From Prescottella sp. R16 (lineage in GTDB: Bacteria; Actinomycetota; Actinomycetes; Mycobacteriales; Mycobacteriaceae), in assembly GCF_030656875.1 (NCBI RefSeq), contig NZ_CP130943.1, positions 3,782,001-3,846,000 on the forward strand: a stretch of 64,000 nt of DNA, written 5' to 3'. Shown here piece by piece: positions 7,559 to 18,044 of this stretch (its first letter is position 1; each line of letters opens with the position of its first letter). The translations under genes and the position numbers were made by a program. The notes beneath the pieces are model-generated. The model was not told where the DNA came from and ran no database searches. It saw nothing but the letters and a program-made list of their open reading frames with translations.

Positions 7559-9694
7559 ATGACGGGACCTACGACGCACTCACCTTCCACTCTGCCGGCC
7601 GACGATCCGAACCTGTGGCTCGAGGACGTCACCGGCGACGACGCCCTCGCGTGGGTTCGCGAGCACAACGAGCAGACCGTCGCGGCGTTCACCGCCACCG
7701 ACGAGTTCACCCGGCTCGAGACCGGGATCCGCACGATCCTCGACACCGATGCCCGCATCCCCTATGTGCGTCGGCGCGGCGACTACCTCTACAACTTCTG
7801 GCGCGACGCCCGACACGTCCGCGGACTGTGGCGTCGTACCACGATGGACGAATACCGCAGCGACACAACGGAATGGGAGATCCTCGTCGACGTCGACGAG
7901 CTTGCCGAGCGCGAGGGCGAGAACTGGGTGTGGTCGGGTGCGCAGGTGCTGCGCCCCGAGCAGGACCGGGCACTGATCAGCCTGTCCCGCGGTGGCGCCG
8001 ACGCCGTCGTCGTCCGCGAGTTCGATCTCACCACCGGCACGTTCGACGACACCGCGACCGGCTTCCACACCGACGAGGCGAAAACCGACATCGGTTGGAT
8101 CGACAGCGAAAACATCTACATCGGAACGGATTTCGGCGAAGGATCTCTCACCGACTCCGGTTACCCGCGGATCGCGAAGCGCTGGCACCGCGGCACTCCG
8201 CTCGCCGACGCGGTCACGGTGTTCGAGGGCGAACGAACCGATGTCGCGGTCTCGGCATGGCACGACAGCACCCCCGGCTTCGAACGGAGCTTCGTCGAAC
8301 GCGCCGTCGACTTCTACACGTCGCAGCGCTTCCAGATCCGCGGCGACGGCACCCTGGCGCGTATCGACACCCCCGAGGACGCCCGGATCTCCGTCTACCG
8401 CGAGTGGCTGCTGATCCGACCCCGCTCACCGTGGACCGTCGACGGCACCACCCACCCGGCCGGCTCGCTGCTGGCCGCGCGGTACGACGCCTATCTCGCC
8501 GGCGACCGCACGTTGACCACCCTGTTCACCCCCGACGAGCACACGTCGCTCGAACAGTACGCGTGGACCCGCCACCACCTGCTCCTCGTGACGCTCACCG
8601 ATGTCCGCTCCGCCGTCCACGTTCTCACCCCGAACGAAAACGGTTGGGAGAAAACCACTCTCGATGGACTCCCGGCGATGACATCCACCGAGATCATCGA
8701 CACCGACCCGCGCGAGAGCGACGACTTCTTCCTCAACGCGAGTGGATACCTCACTCCGGCGACCCTCGTGCACGGCACCGTCGGCGGCCCACTCGAGGCC
8801 CTGAAGGCTGCGCCCGAATTCTTCGACACCACCGGACTGTCCGTGACGCAGCACTTCGCGACCTCCGACGACGGCACCCGCGTCCCGTACTTCGTGGTGC
8901 GCCGCGACGACGCCCCCGCCGGCCCCACCCTGCTCTACGGGTACGGCGGCTTCGAGAACTCGCTGACCCCCGCCTACAGCGGCATCACCGGCACCGCGTG
9001 GCTGCAACGCGGCGGCACCTACGTCGTCGCGAACATCCGTGGCGGCGGCGAGTACGGCCCGGAGTGGCACACGCAGGCCGTCCGCGAGGGCCGGCACCTC
9101 GTGTACGAGGACTTCGCCGCCGTGGCCCGCGACCTCGTCGCCCGCGGCATCACCACGCCCGCACAGTTGGGCGCACAGGGCGGCAGCAACGGTGGGCTGC
9201 TGATGGGCGTCATGCTCACCACGTACCCGGAGTTGTTCGGCGCGATCGTCTGCCAGGTGCCGCTCCTGGACATGAAGCGCTACCACCTGCTGCTCGCGGG
9301 CGCGTCGTGGACGGCCGAGTACGGCGACCCCGACAATCCCGACGACTGGGCGTTCATCTCCGAGTACTCGCCGTACCAGAATGTGCGCGCCGACGCAGAC
9401 ATGGACGTGCGGTACCCACCGATCCTCATCGCCACCTCCACCCGCGACGACCGCGTCCACCCCGGACACGCCCGCAAGATGACGGCCCGGTTGGAGTCCG
9501 AGGGCCATCCCGTCCACTACTACGAGAACATCGAGGGCGGCCACGGCGGCGCCGCCGACAATGCGCAGGCCGCGTTCAAGTCGGCGCTGACCTACACGTT
9601 CCTGTGGGATCACCTGGCGAAACCGTCTTCGGACATCGAGCGCGTGGACTACGATTCGCCCGAATCCGTCAAATCGAATCGAGCCACCACATGA
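7559..9694 (+). CDS. Prolyl oligopeptidase family serine peptidase (S9)
   Basis: A 711-residue cytosolic-type peptidase with no signal peptide. The N-terminal segment DPNLWLEDVTGDDALAWVRE is the family's opening helix. It is followed by a seven-blade propeller region (residues ~70-430) and the alpha/beta hydrolase domain. The catalytic serine is in GAQGGSNGGLLMG near residue 543, aspartate in STRDDRVHPGHARK near 630 and histidine in IEGGHGGAAD near 660. The family cleaves after proline in short peptides. M. tuberculosis has a homologue (Rv0457c) in the same gene neighbourhood. Its stop overlaps the start of the mycoloyltransferase-like gene by four bases (ATGA), so the two are translationally coupled. 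Confidence 0.92.
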   Translation: MTGPTTHSPSTLPADDPNLWLEDVTGDDALAWVREHNEQTVAAFTATDEFTRLETGIRTILDTDARIPYVRRRGDYLYNFWRDARHVRGLWRRTTMDEYRSDTTEWEILVDVDELAEREGENWVWSGAQVLRPEQDRALISLSRGGADAVVVREFDLTTGTFDDTATGFHTDEAKTDIGWIDSENIYIGTDFGEGSLTDSGYPRIAKRWHRGTPLADAVTVFEGERTDVAVSAWHDSTPGFERSFVERAVDFYTSQRFQIRGDGTLARIDTPEDARISVYREWLLIRPRSPWTVDGTTHPAGSLLAARYDAYLAGDRTLTTLFTPDEHTSLEQYAWTRHHLLLVTLTDVRSAVHVLTPNENGWEKTTLDGLPAMTSTEIIDTDPRESDDFFLNASGYLTPATLVHGTVGGPLEALKAAPEFFDTTGLSVTQHFATSDDGTRVPYFVVRRDDAPAGPTLLYGYGGFENSLTPAYSGITGTAWLQRGGTYVVANIRGGGEYGPEWHTQAVREGRHLVYEDFAAVARDLVARGITTPAQLGAQGGSNGGLLMGVMLTTYPELFGAIVCQVPLLDMKRYHLLLAGASWTAEYGDPDNPDDWAFISEYSPYQNVRADADMDVRYPPILIATSTRDDRVHPGHARKMTARLESEGHPVHYYENIEGGHGGAADNAQAAFKSALTYTFLWDHLAKPSSDIERVDYDSPESVKSNRATT

Positions 9695-10755
9695 CCTCCG
9701 AGGACCTTCCAGACTCCCCGGCCTCCCCGTGTCCCCTGTTCCGGCGCCTCGGCGCGGGGGCCCTCGTCACCGCGACCGCGGCGGCCGCACTGCTCACCGC
9801 GGCACCCGTCGCCGCGGCCGGCGGCATCCCGAACACCGCCCCGGCCGCACAACCGGCGGACCCGGCGGCGTCCGGTGCTCACATCACCCGCGTCGAACCC
9901 ATCACCGACCGGTGGGTGCGGGTGTTCGTGTACTCGCCCGCGATGCAGGCCGAGCAGCAGGTGCAGGTTCTGCTGCCGCGCGACACGACCGCCCCGCGGC
10001 CGACGCTGTACCTGCTCGACGGCAGTTCCGCCGACCCCGGTACCAACAACTGGACCGAGGAGGGCGGGGCCGTCGAGTTCTTCGAGGACAAGCCCGTCAA
10101 CGTCGTCCTCCCCACCGGCGGTGAGGCCAGCTACTACACCGACTGGGAGCGCCCCGACCCGAAGCTCGGCAACTACCGGTGGGAGACGTTCCTGACGAAG
10201 GAACTGCCGCCGCTGATCGACGCCCGATTCGACGGCACCGGCGTCCAGTCGATCGCCGGACTGTCGATGGGAGCACAGTCCGCGATGATGCTCGCGATGC
10301 GTGCGAACGGCTTCTACCGCGGTGTCGCGGCGTTCAGCGGGTGCTACCAGACCGTCGACGACCTCGGCTTCACCCAGATGCGGGCCACCGTGTCGTACCG
10401 CGGCGGCGACATCACCAACATGTGGGGGCCGCGCACCGATCCGCAGTGGGCCGAGCACGACGTACTGATCGGCGCCGAGAAACTACGCGGAACCGTGCTG
10501 TACGTGTCGACGGCCACCGGACTGCCCGGGCCGAACGAAACCCTCGACAACCCGAACCTGCCGCTGCTGCTGGCACTGGGCGCGCCGATCGAGGCCGTCA
10601 CCGATCACTGCACGCACCGCCTCGACGACCGACTGCGGTCGCTCGGTATCCCGGCGACGTTCGTCTACAACCCGGTCGGCGTCCACACGTGGCCGTACTG
10701 GCGGGAGGAACTGCCGAAGTCGTGGCCGACGCTCGCGGCGTCGCTCGGCGTCTGA
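9691..10755 (+). CDS. Mycoloyltransferase / antigen-85-type esterase, secreted
   Basis: A 354-residue precursor from the ATG at 9691. A twin-arginine-free signal segment (FRRLGAGALVTATAAAALLT, ending AAPVAAAG) precedes the mature alpha/beta hydrolase. Family marks: VQVLLPRDTTAPRPTLYLLD, the substrate loop NNWTEEGGAVEFFEDKPVNV, the nucleophile serine in IAGLSMGAQSAMMLA and the C-terminal histidine in VGVHTWPYWREELPKSWP, equivalent to the HSWEYW of antigen 85. Enzymes of this family move mycolic acids between trehalose, arabinogalactan and, for corynebacterial MytC, serine residues of small proteins. It is coupled to the oligopeptidase and flanked by genes for tiny serine-rich peptides, which makes protein mycolation an attractive but untested role. 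Confidence 0.88.
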   Translation: MTSEDLPDSPASPCPLFRRLGAGALVTATAAAALLTAAPVAAAGGIPNTAPAAQPADPAASGAHITRVEPITDRWVRVFVYSPAMQAEQQVQVLLPRDTTAPRPTLYLLDGSSADPGTNNWTEEGGAVEFFEDKPVNVVLPTGGEASYYTDWERPDPKLGNYRWETFLTKELPPLIDARFDGTGVQSIAGLSMGAQSAMMLAMRANGFYRGVAAFSGCYQTVDDLGFTQMRATVSYRGGDITNMWGPRTDPQWAEHDVLIGAEKLRGTVLYVSTATGLPGPNETLDNPNLPLLLALGAPIEAVTDHCTHRLDDRLRSLGIPATFVYNPVGVHTWPYWREELPKSWPTLAASLGV

Positions 10756-10780
10756 GCGCGCCCGGTTTCCGAACGGACGA

Positions 10781-10820
10781 GAAGGGCGGTACCGGTGCAC
10801 GTGCACCGGTACCGCCCTTC
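10781..10820. terminator. Bidirectional terminator: perfect 40-base palindrome
   Basis: Positions 10781-10800 and 10801-10820 are exact reverse complements with no loop bases. It lies between the mycoloyltransferase gene and the converging small peptide gene at 10844. Confidence 0.92.
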
Positions 10821-10843
10821 TTCGATGCTCCGAGGAGCCGGTA

Positions 10844-10984
10844 TCAGCTGAGCGAGCTCAGGGAGCCGAGCGAACCGGTCGAGGTCGAATCGCCACCGTC
10901 CGAGCTGCCCGAACCGATCTTGTTCAGCTGCTCGAGAATGGTGGTGAAGGACTTCAGGATGCTGATGATCTCGGTCGAACCCAT
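10844..10984 (-). CDS. Small serine-rich peptide, 46 aa; candidate porin-type peptide
   Basis: ATG at 10984 with AGGGAG about seven bases upstream; stop at 10844, beside the shared palindrome terminator. The product starts MGSTEIISILKSFTTILEQL, a good amphipathic helix, followed by a low-complexity Gly/Ser/Thr/Asp tail ending GSLSSLS. There is no signal peptide or cysteine. The frame can be extended upstream, but that part is basic and unlike the rest. Length, helix-plus-tail design and location a few genes from groEL2 resemble corynebacterial PorH/PorA, and the terminal serines could accept mycolates. It is separate from the other three peptides but shares their serine terminus. Similarity is of kind, not proven homology. 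Confidence 0.68.
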   Translation of the reverse strand: MGSTEIISILKSFTTILEQLNKIGSGSSDGGDSTSTGSLGSLSSLS

Positions 10985-11135
10985 GATTGACTCCCTGCAA
11001 TTACTGGTGGTGTGGCGCCTCGAAGCGAATGCGCTGCGGCCAATATAACGACCGGAACGCGGTCTGGCATCGATTTGGCGCATGAATGCGGGATGAAATA
11101 TCGGGGTGATGCCCGAAGGGAGGATTCGGGGAACG

Positions 11136-11972
11136 TCACTGCTGGTCACGGAGCCAGGCGACGATCCGATCCACGGTACTTTCGGGTGTCCGGATCCAGC
11201 CGTTGTGCCCTAGCTTTTCGGGCTGATGCCAGGTAGTGACGCTCGCACCGGACAATTTACGCAGTAGGTTCTCCGTCGACTGCTGGGGCGCCAGATCGTC
11301 CCCCTCGATCGAGATCGACAGCACCGGCACCGACAGTTGCGCGAGCCGCTCCTCGTAGTCGATGTCCGCCCCCGACGGCTCGATCCGCCCCGACCGCGCG
11401 AACCGCGACCAGTCCGAGATCAGCACCCGCGACTGCCGTCCGAAACCACCGACGTCCAGACGGTCGCCCGGCCAGAAACCCGCGACACTCGCGGTGATCG
11501 ACATCGCCGCGGAGCCGAGCAGCAGCCCCGGAGACCGCGCCCCCGAGAATCCCCGGTAGTACGGCGACCCGGACGCCACCAGGATCAGCCCACCCAGCGC
11601 ACCCCGGATCCGGGCCGCGTACATCGCCCCCAACTGGCCACCCATGCTGTGCCCCAACAGGAACGGGGTGCTCGAATCGAACCGCTCGTGCACCGCCTCG
11701 ACGATCGCCGGCAGGTCCACCGACACCAGTTCCTGATAACCGAACGTGCTCGACGCGTTCGGCCGCGGCCGGCTGTCACCCTGTCCCCGCAACTCCCCCA
11801 CCGCAGCGCAGAATCCGCGGTCGACGATCGACTCCGCGAACCGGTCGTAGAAACCGGCCGGGATCCCCAACCCGGGAACGATCACCACGACGGGTGCGCC
11901 CTCCGGACCGGGAAACAGACGCACCGGCGTCGTCGTCCCGTCGGGCATCTGGATCGGCACGGTCTCCACCAC
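11136..11972 (-). CDS. Alpha/beta hydrolase (serine aminopeptidase/lysophospholipase type)
   Basis: A 278-residue soluble hydrolase from a GTG or ATG-type start at 11972. Fold markers: VVVIVPGLGIPAGFYDRFAE (oxyanion strand), the GELRGQGDSRPRP loop and the nucleophile elbow PFLLGHSMGGQLGAMYAA. The acid is probably in SISIEGDDLAPQQ and the histidine in HQPEKLGHNGWIRTPE near residue 255. The overall pattern matches the monoacylglycerol-lipase/Hydrolase_4 group, acting on esters. No signal peptide, so cytosolic. It runs alone on the reverse strand. Substrate unknown. Confidence 0.82.
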   Translation of the reverse strand: MVETVPIQMPDGTTTPVRLFPGPEGAPVVVIVPGLGIPAGFYDRFAESIVDRGFCAAVGELRGQGDSRPRPNASSTFGYQELVSVDLPAIVEAVHERFDSSTPFLLGHSMGGQLGAMYAARIRGALGGLILVASGSPYYRGFSGARSPGLLLGSAAMSITASVAGFWPGDRLDVGGFGRQSRVLISDWSRFARSGRIEPSGADIDYEERLAQLSVPVLSISIEGDDLAPQQSTENLLRKLSGASVTTWHQPEKLGHNGWIRTPESTVDRIVAWLRDQQ

Positions 11973-12199
11973 GCCCCGAGCCTATGCCCACACGGTCGCG
12001 ACGACCCGGCATTCGCAACGCCGTCGCACACCTTTTCCCGGCATCACACACCCATTCCATATACAGAACGTGTGTGATCCCAGCAGAAGGTGTGCGGTGT
12101 CGACCCGACGCCGGGGCGCCCCCTGAGACGAAAGATCAGGGTGCAGATCCGGGGAAATACCGATGGTGCCGACGGACACCGCGCACCAGACTCGACGTC

Positions 12200-12400
12200 A
12201 TGACCTCCAGCGAATCGCCCCGCCCCTTCGTCCGCTCCCGCAACCAGCGCATGCTCGCCGGAGTGTGTGGCGGCATCGCCGAGTACTTCGGCGTCGACGC
12301 CAACATCGTCCGCGTCCTCGCCGTCCTCGGCGCGTTCGCGTCGTTCGGCACCGTTGCCCTCGTCTACGCCGCCGCGTGGATGCTGATGCCCGACGCGTGA
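12200..12400 (+). CDS. PspC-domain small membrane protein
   Basis: A 66-residue protein from the ATG at 12200. It is almost entirely a PspC domain: RSRNQRMLAGVCGGIAEYFG, then VDANIVRVLAVLGAFASFGT and a transmembrane helix ending AAAWMLMPDA. Stand-alone PspC proteins in actinobacteria are inner-membrane proteins linked to envelope stress. Longer upstream starts exist in frame but the usual N-terminus of the family is only 10-15 residues before RMLAGVCGG, so this start fits. Followed by a strong hairpin shared with groEL2. Confidence 0.88.
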   Translation: MTSSESPRPFVRSRNQRMLAGVCGGIAEYFGVDANIVRVLAVLGAFASFGTVALVYAAAWMLMPDA

Positions 12401-12414
12401 CCCCGGACATGAGA

Positions 12415-12450
12415 GAAGCCCGGGACACCGCATTCGGTGTCCCGGGCTTC
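12415..12450. terminator. Bidirectional terminator between the PspC gene and groEL2
   Basis: A perfect 16-base inverted repeat (12415-12430 with 12435-12450) around a 4-base loop, followed by TTC. Serves the converging PspC gene and groEL2. Confidence 0.92.
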
Positions 12451-12488
12451 TTCGGCTACCTGGGCTCAGGCGTTCCGATCCGAGGGGA

Positions 12489-14278
<1,790 letters not shown>

Positions 14279-14286
14279 GTGTATTT

Positions 14287-14313
14287 CTAGCACTCGGACA
14301 GGGTGAGTGCAAC
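14287..14313. promoter_or_regulatory. CIRCE operator, distal copy
   Basis: ctagcactc, nine spacer bases, gagtgcaac: closer to consensus on the left arm than the first copy. The two operators are separated by eight bases, placing their centres 35 bases apart, about three and a third helical turns. Confidence 0.9.
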
Positions 14314-14347
14314 GTTCCGGAGTACCGCGCACCCACCCCTCACGAGG

Positions 14348-14869
14348 TCAGCCGAGGCAGGTCTGACCGGTCTTCAGATTCCACGCGAACGACAGCGGCC
14401 CGACGCAGTCCACCCGGCCCTGCTCGGCCGTCGCACCCGAACCCCAACCGGCGATCGCGAACGTCGCGTAACCGTCGTCGGCCCACGAGTGCGCGATACC
14501 GCCACCGAGAGCGACGGCCAGCGACTGACCGTTGCCGCGCGACGCGCTCAGCGCCGTGCCGTAGCCCGTCGCGAGACTGTTCGACGACCCGAGGCCCTGC
14601 GCCACCGACACGGCCGTGCCGCTGTCCGCTGCCGCCGACCGGGCCACGCCCTGCTCGAACGCCTGTGCACCACAGCTCGCGAACTCCGAGACCTGGATGT
14701 CGTTGGGGGACACCGGGGACGTGCACACCACCGGGGCCGCCGCCGCGGTACCCGCACCGAGAAGCGAAACACCTGCTGCCACACCGATTCCCGTCACCGC
14801 GACCGTCGCCGCACGCGTCACCGTCCGGCCGAGATCGGAGAGGACACGCAGACGGGAGAAGAGGGGCAT
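14348..14869 (-). CDS. Secreted protein with YadA-head-like repeats
   Basis: A 173-residue precursor from the ATG at 14869. The signal peptide spans about residues 1-45 (VTRAATVAVTGIGVAAGVSL, ending AGTAAAAP). The mature part has four cysteines, two near the front (VVCTSP, FASCGAQ) and two near the end (RVDCVGP, GQTCLG), suggesting disulfides. The centre is built of short degenerate repeats such as DSGTAVSVAQGLGSSNSLAT, GYGTALSASRGNGQSLAVAL and GGGIAHSWADDGYATFAIAG. Their alternating small-residue pattern resembles the beta-roll of trimeric adhesin heads. I do not recognise a named family with certainty. Transcribed toward groEL2 on the same strand, but with the heat-shock promoter between them. 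Confidence 0.75.
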   Translation of the reverse strand: MPLFSRLRVLSDLGRTVTRAATVAVTGIGVAAGVSLLGAGTAAAAPVVCTSPVSPNDIQVSEFASCGAQAFEQGVARSAAADSGTAVSVAQGLGSSNSLATGYGTALSASRGNGQSLAVALGGGIAHSWADDGYATFAIAGWGSGATAEQGRVDCVGPLSFAWNLKTGQTCLG

Positions 14870-14975
14870 TCGAACTCCTTCGAGACAGGGAAAGGGGAGG
14901 CAAGTGTCCGCGACACTACATGCTCGGAATGCCGGGATCCAGGATTTTCGTAGCAAACCGAAGAAGCTCGGCGCG

Positions 14976-15755
14976 TCACCCCAGAGATGCCAGCAGCTCC
15001 GGTAGATCCGCCACCGAATCGACCAGATGATCAGGCCGGTCCACCGCGAGTTCGAGGACCGGTTCCCGGAACTTCCCGGTCCGCACCAGCACCCCCGTCA
15101 TCCCCACCCGCTGCGCCGGCAGGACATCGCCACGGAAGTCGTCACCGACCATCACGGTCGCCGCCGGGTCGCTGCCGGTCAGCTCCGCCGCAGCCAGGAA
15201 TCCGGCGAGCGACGGCTTGCCCACCGACACGATCCGCGAACCGGAGGCCTCCTCGAGCCCCGGAAGGTACGTGCCGACGTCCGCGCGCAGACCGTCCGAC
15301 TCCGCCCACATCGCCGACCGGTGCATCGCGACCACCGGAACCCCCGCCACCATCAGATCCAGGACCCGGCTGAGTGCGGCGTGCGTGAACTCCGGGCCGG
15401 CACCGCCCAGCACGACCACCTCGGGATCGGCGTCGTCGAACACGACGTCGGGCATGTCGGCGCGGACGTCCCCCCGATTGAGGAGCAGCACCCGCGCCCC
15501 CGGATACGTCGACCGCAGATACTCGGTGGTCAGCCGGGCCGCCGTCACGATCTCCCCGGAACGGATGTCGAACCCCACCGCCTTCAGCGAGGCGGCGATC
15601 TCGTCGCACGTCCGCGACGTCGTATTGGTGAGAAAGGCCCGCGGCACGCCCCGGCGGCGGATCTCCTCGAGCGCCGCCACCGCACCGGGCACAGGCTGCC
15701 ACGAGGTGACGAGCACTCCGTCGATGTCGAACAACACGCCCTCGACCCGGCTCAT
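14976..15755 (-). CDS. HAD-IIA family phosphatase (LHPP/NagD-like)
   Basis: A 259-residue HAD hydrolase from the ATG at 15755. Motif I is GVLFDIDGVLVTSWQPVPGA with the nucleophilic aspartates, motif II AFLTNTTSRT, motif III the lysine in SVGKPSLAGF and motif IV MVGDDFRGDVLPAQRVGMTG. The cap lies between motifs II and III, as in subclass IIA. The sequence looks most like the phospholysine phosphohistidine inorganic pyrophosphate phosphatase branch rather than nucleotidases, but the substrate is not predictable. A longer in-frame start is rejected because it would translate the tandem repeat at 15772-15804. Confidence 0.88.
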   Translation of the reverse strand: MSRVEGVLFDIDGVLVTSWQPVPGAVAALEEIRRRGVPRAFLTNTTSRTCDEIAASLKAVGFDIRSGEIVTAARLTTEYLRSTYPGARVLLLNRGDVRADMPDVVFDDADPEVVVLGGAGPEFTHAALSRVLDLMVAGVPVVAMHRSAMWAESDGLRADVGTYLPGLEEASGSRIVSVGKPSLAGFLAAAELTGSDPAATVMVGDDFRGDVLPAQRVGMTGVLVRTGKFREPVLELAVDRPDHLVDSVADLPELLASLG

Positions 15756-15771
15756 ACATCCGAGCGTATCC

Positions 15772-15804
15772 GCCGGACAGGCCGCCGGACAGGCCGCCGG
15801 ACAG
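15772..15804. repeat. 12-base tandem repeat upstream of the HAD gene
   Basis: gccgccggacag occurs twice in tandem (15781-15804), with three quarters of another copy before it. It lies in the divergent promoter region between the HAD phosphatase and the SRPBCC gene. Confidence 0.85.
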
Positions 15805-15904
15805 GTCCGAGAGAAGGACCGCAGTGACCTACCGCACACGACGAGCTACGATCGCCGGGTATCTGTAACCGGCTGTACCGACCACCGTGATGGAGAGCCC
15901 ACTC

Positions 15905-16381
15905 GTGACGAACACCCTCGAAGCCAGCATCGAGATCGCCGCCACCCCACAGGACGTGTGGACGATCGTGTCCGACCTGAAGCGCATGGGCGAATGGAGC
16001 CCGCAGTGCCGGAAGATGCGGGTGTCCGGCGAAGTCCGTGAGGGCACCAAGACGTTCAACATCAACCGCAAGGGCCTCCTCGTGTGGCCGACCACCTCGA
16101 AGGTGGTCCGGTTCGAGCCCAACAAGACCATCGCGTTCCGGATCGCCGAGAACCGCACCATCTGGTCGTACACCCTCGAACCCACCGAGACCGGCACCCG
16201 CGTCGTCGAACGCCGCGAAGCCCCCACCGGCACCAGCAAGGTGTCGCAGTTCCTCGTCAAGACCGTCCTCGGCGGGCCCGACGCCTTCGAAGCCGACCTG
16301 GTCGCCGGCATGAACGCCACCCTCGCCCGCATCAAGAACGCGGCCGAGGCCATCAGCACCGGGGCCGTCGACTCCCGCTAG
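15905..16381 (+). CDS. SRPBCC (START/polyketide-cyclase-like) lipid-binding fold protein
   Basis: A 158-residue protein. The GTG at 15905 is preferred because GGAGAG precedes it by seven bases and the family usually begins [13 protein letters not shown]; an ATG at 15890 is possible. The fold is shown by [36 protein letters not shown] and the C-terminal helix [19 protein letters not shown]. Members bind hydrophobic ligands in a beta-grip cavity or act as cyclases/hydratases; this mycobacterial-type group is uncharacterised. No membrane segments. Divergent from the HAD gene and 94 bases before psd. Confidence 0.85.
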   Translation: MTNTLEASIEIAATPQDVWTIVSDLKRMGEWSPQCRKMRVSGEVREGTKTFNINRKGLLVWPTTSKVVRFEPNKTIAFRIAENRTIWSYTLEPTETGTRVVERREAPTGTSKVSQFLVKTVLGGPDAFEADLVAGMNATLARIKNAAEAISTGAVDSR

Positions 16382-16475
16382 CACACATGGCGACCCACCG
16401 GTTCGGGGCAGTCACGTAACCTGTGTCAGCACGCGCGGCGAACCTCGCCGCCCAATTCGACCGGTAAGAGGAAAC

Positions 16476-17189
16476 GTGGCACGTCGACCGACGCCCCCTG
16501 GAACACCCCAGCCCACCGGAGTCGGCCACCTGCTCGACCTCGTCAAGTCGGCCGTTCCCCCACTGCACCCCGCCGGGCTGCCGTTCGTCCTGACCCCACT
16601 CGCCGTCGCCGCGGTCGGACGCAACCGGCCGTGGATACGCCGGGCCGGGCTCGCCTCCGCCGCCGCGTGCGCCGCGTTCTTCCGGCACCCGCACCGGGTG
16701 CCGCCGAACCGTCCCGGCGTCGTCGTCGCCCCCGCCGACGGTGAGGTCGCCCTCGTCGACACCGCCGTCCCGCCCGCCGAACTCGGCCTCGGCGACGCCC
16801 CGGTGCCGCGGGTGAGCATCTTCCTGTCCGTCCTCGACGTCCACGTCCAGCGGGTGCCCGTCGCCGGCGTCGTGAAGAAGGTCGTGCACCGGCCCGGACA
16901 GTTCCTGTCCGCGGACCTCGCCGATGCCAGCGAAGTCAACGAACGCAACAGCATGCTCCTCGAGACCGGCTCCGGGCACAGTGTCGCCGTCGTCCAGATC
17001 GCCGGCCTCCTCGCCCGCCGCATCGTGTGCGACGCGAAGGAGGGCGACGCCCTCACCATCGGCGACACGTACGGGCTCATCCGGTTCGGCTCCCGCGTCG
17101 ACACCTACTTCCCCGCCGGCACCGAACTCCTCGTCGAACGCGGCCAGCGCACCGTCGGCGCCGAAACCGTCCTCGCGCAGCTGCCGTGA
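16476..17189 (+). CDS. psd: Phosphatidylserine decarboxylase proenzyme
   Basis: A 237-residue short-type (archaeal/actinobacterial) decarboxylase from a GTG at 16476 with AGAGGAAA upstream. It converts phosphatidylserine to phosphatidylethanolamine at the membrane. Visible: two N-terminal hydrophobic stretches ([14 protein letters not shown]), the [13 protein letters not shown] segment with its conserved Asp-Gly, [39 protein letters not shown], and the self-processing site in [18 protein letters not shown], where cleavage at Gly-Ser yields the pyruvoyl group. It overlaps pssA by four bases, the conserved psd-pssA operon (Rv0437c-Rv0436c in M. tuberculosis). Confidence 0.96.
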   Translation: MARRPTPPGTPQPTGVGHLLDLVKSAVPPLHPAGLPFVLTPLAVAAVGRNRPWIRRAGLASAAACAAFFRHPHRVPPNRPGVVVAPADGEVALVDTAVPPAELGLGDAPVPRVSIFLSVLDVHVQRVPVAGVVKKVVHRPGQFLSADLADASEVNERNSMLLETGSGHSVAVVQIAGLLARRIVCDAKEGDALTIGDTYGLIRFGSRVDTYFPAGTELLVERGQRTVGAETVLAQLP

Positions 17190-18031
17190 GACCACCGCGA
17201 CCCAGTCGGCAGCACGCGGTACGGCTCCTGCCGAGCATGATCACGATCCTCGCGCTGTGCGGTGGCCTGTCCGCCGTCAAGTTCGCGCTCGACGGTGAAC
17301 TCGGCACCGCCCTCGCGATGATCGGCGCCGCCGCCGTCCTCGACTCCCTCGACGGCCGCATCGCCCGCATGCTCGACGCCACCAGCAAGATGGGCGCCGA
17401 ACTCGACTCGCTCGCCGACGCCATCTCGTTCGGCGTCGCCCCCGCGCTCGTCCTGTACGTGACGCTGCTCGACGGCAACCGCTTCGGCTGGATCATCGCG
17501 CTGCTGTACGCGGTCAGCATCGTGCTGCGGCTCGCCCGCTTCAACACCCTCCTCGACGACGACACCGCCCCCGGCTACACGAAGGACTTCTTCGTCGGCG
17601 TCCCCGCCCCCGCCGGCGCCCTCATCGCCCTCGCCCCCCTCTCCGCGTACGTCCAGTGGGGTGACGGCTGGTGGTCGTCGATCGGCATCGTCACCGTGTG
17701 GACCCTGCTGTCCGCCGCCCTCATCGTCAGCCGCATCCCCACCTTCGCGATGAAGAGCGTGTCCGTGCCGCCGCGCATGGTCGCCCCGCTGCTCGCCCTC
17801 GTCGCGCTCGCCGCAGCCGCCCTCGTCACCTACCCGTTCGTGCTGCTCATCGTGCTCGTCGGCGCCTACCTCGTGCACATCCCCTTCGCGATCCGCTCCC
17901 AGCACTGGGTCGCCGCCCACCCCGAAACCTGGGACATCAAACCCGCCGAACGCCGTGCCATCCGCCGCGCCCCCGGCAGCAACCGCCGCTCCGCAGCCCG
18001 ACTGGGCCTGCGTCGACCGCGGCCCCGGTAG
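17186..18031 (+). CDS. pssA: CDP-diacylglycerol-serine O-phosphatidyltransferase
   Basis: A 281-residue integral membrane enzyme making phosphatidylserine from CDP-diacylglycerol and serine, the substrate of Psd. The CDP-alcohol phosphotransferase motif D-G-x2-A-R-x8-G-x3-D-x3-D is complete in [20 protein letters not shown] followed by SLAD. About eight hydrophobic segments follow. GTG at 17186 overlaps the psd stop as GTGA. The C-terminal 40 residues are basic and proline/arginine rich, probably cytosolic. Confidence 0.95.
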   Translation: MRPPRPSRQHAVRLLPSMITILALCGGLSAVKFALDGELGTALAMIGAAAVLDSLDGRIARMLDATSKMGAELDSLADAISFGVAPALVLYVTLLDGNRFGWIIALLYAVSIVLRLARFNTLLDDDTAPGYTKDFFVGVPAPAGALIALAPLSAYVQWGDGWWSSIGIVTVWTLLSAALIVSRIPTFAMKSVSVPPRMVAPLLALVALAAAALVTYPFVLLIVLVGAYLVHIPFAIRSQHWVAAHPETWDIKPAERRAIRRAPGSNRRSAARLGLRRPRPR

Positions 18032-18044
18032 GCGTCCCGAGCCG

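Noticed and set aside
15756-15839. 28-residue N-terminal extension of the HAD phosphatase
   Set aside because: It would be a translation of the 12-base tandem repeat (PAACPAACPA) and lacks a ribosome binding site.
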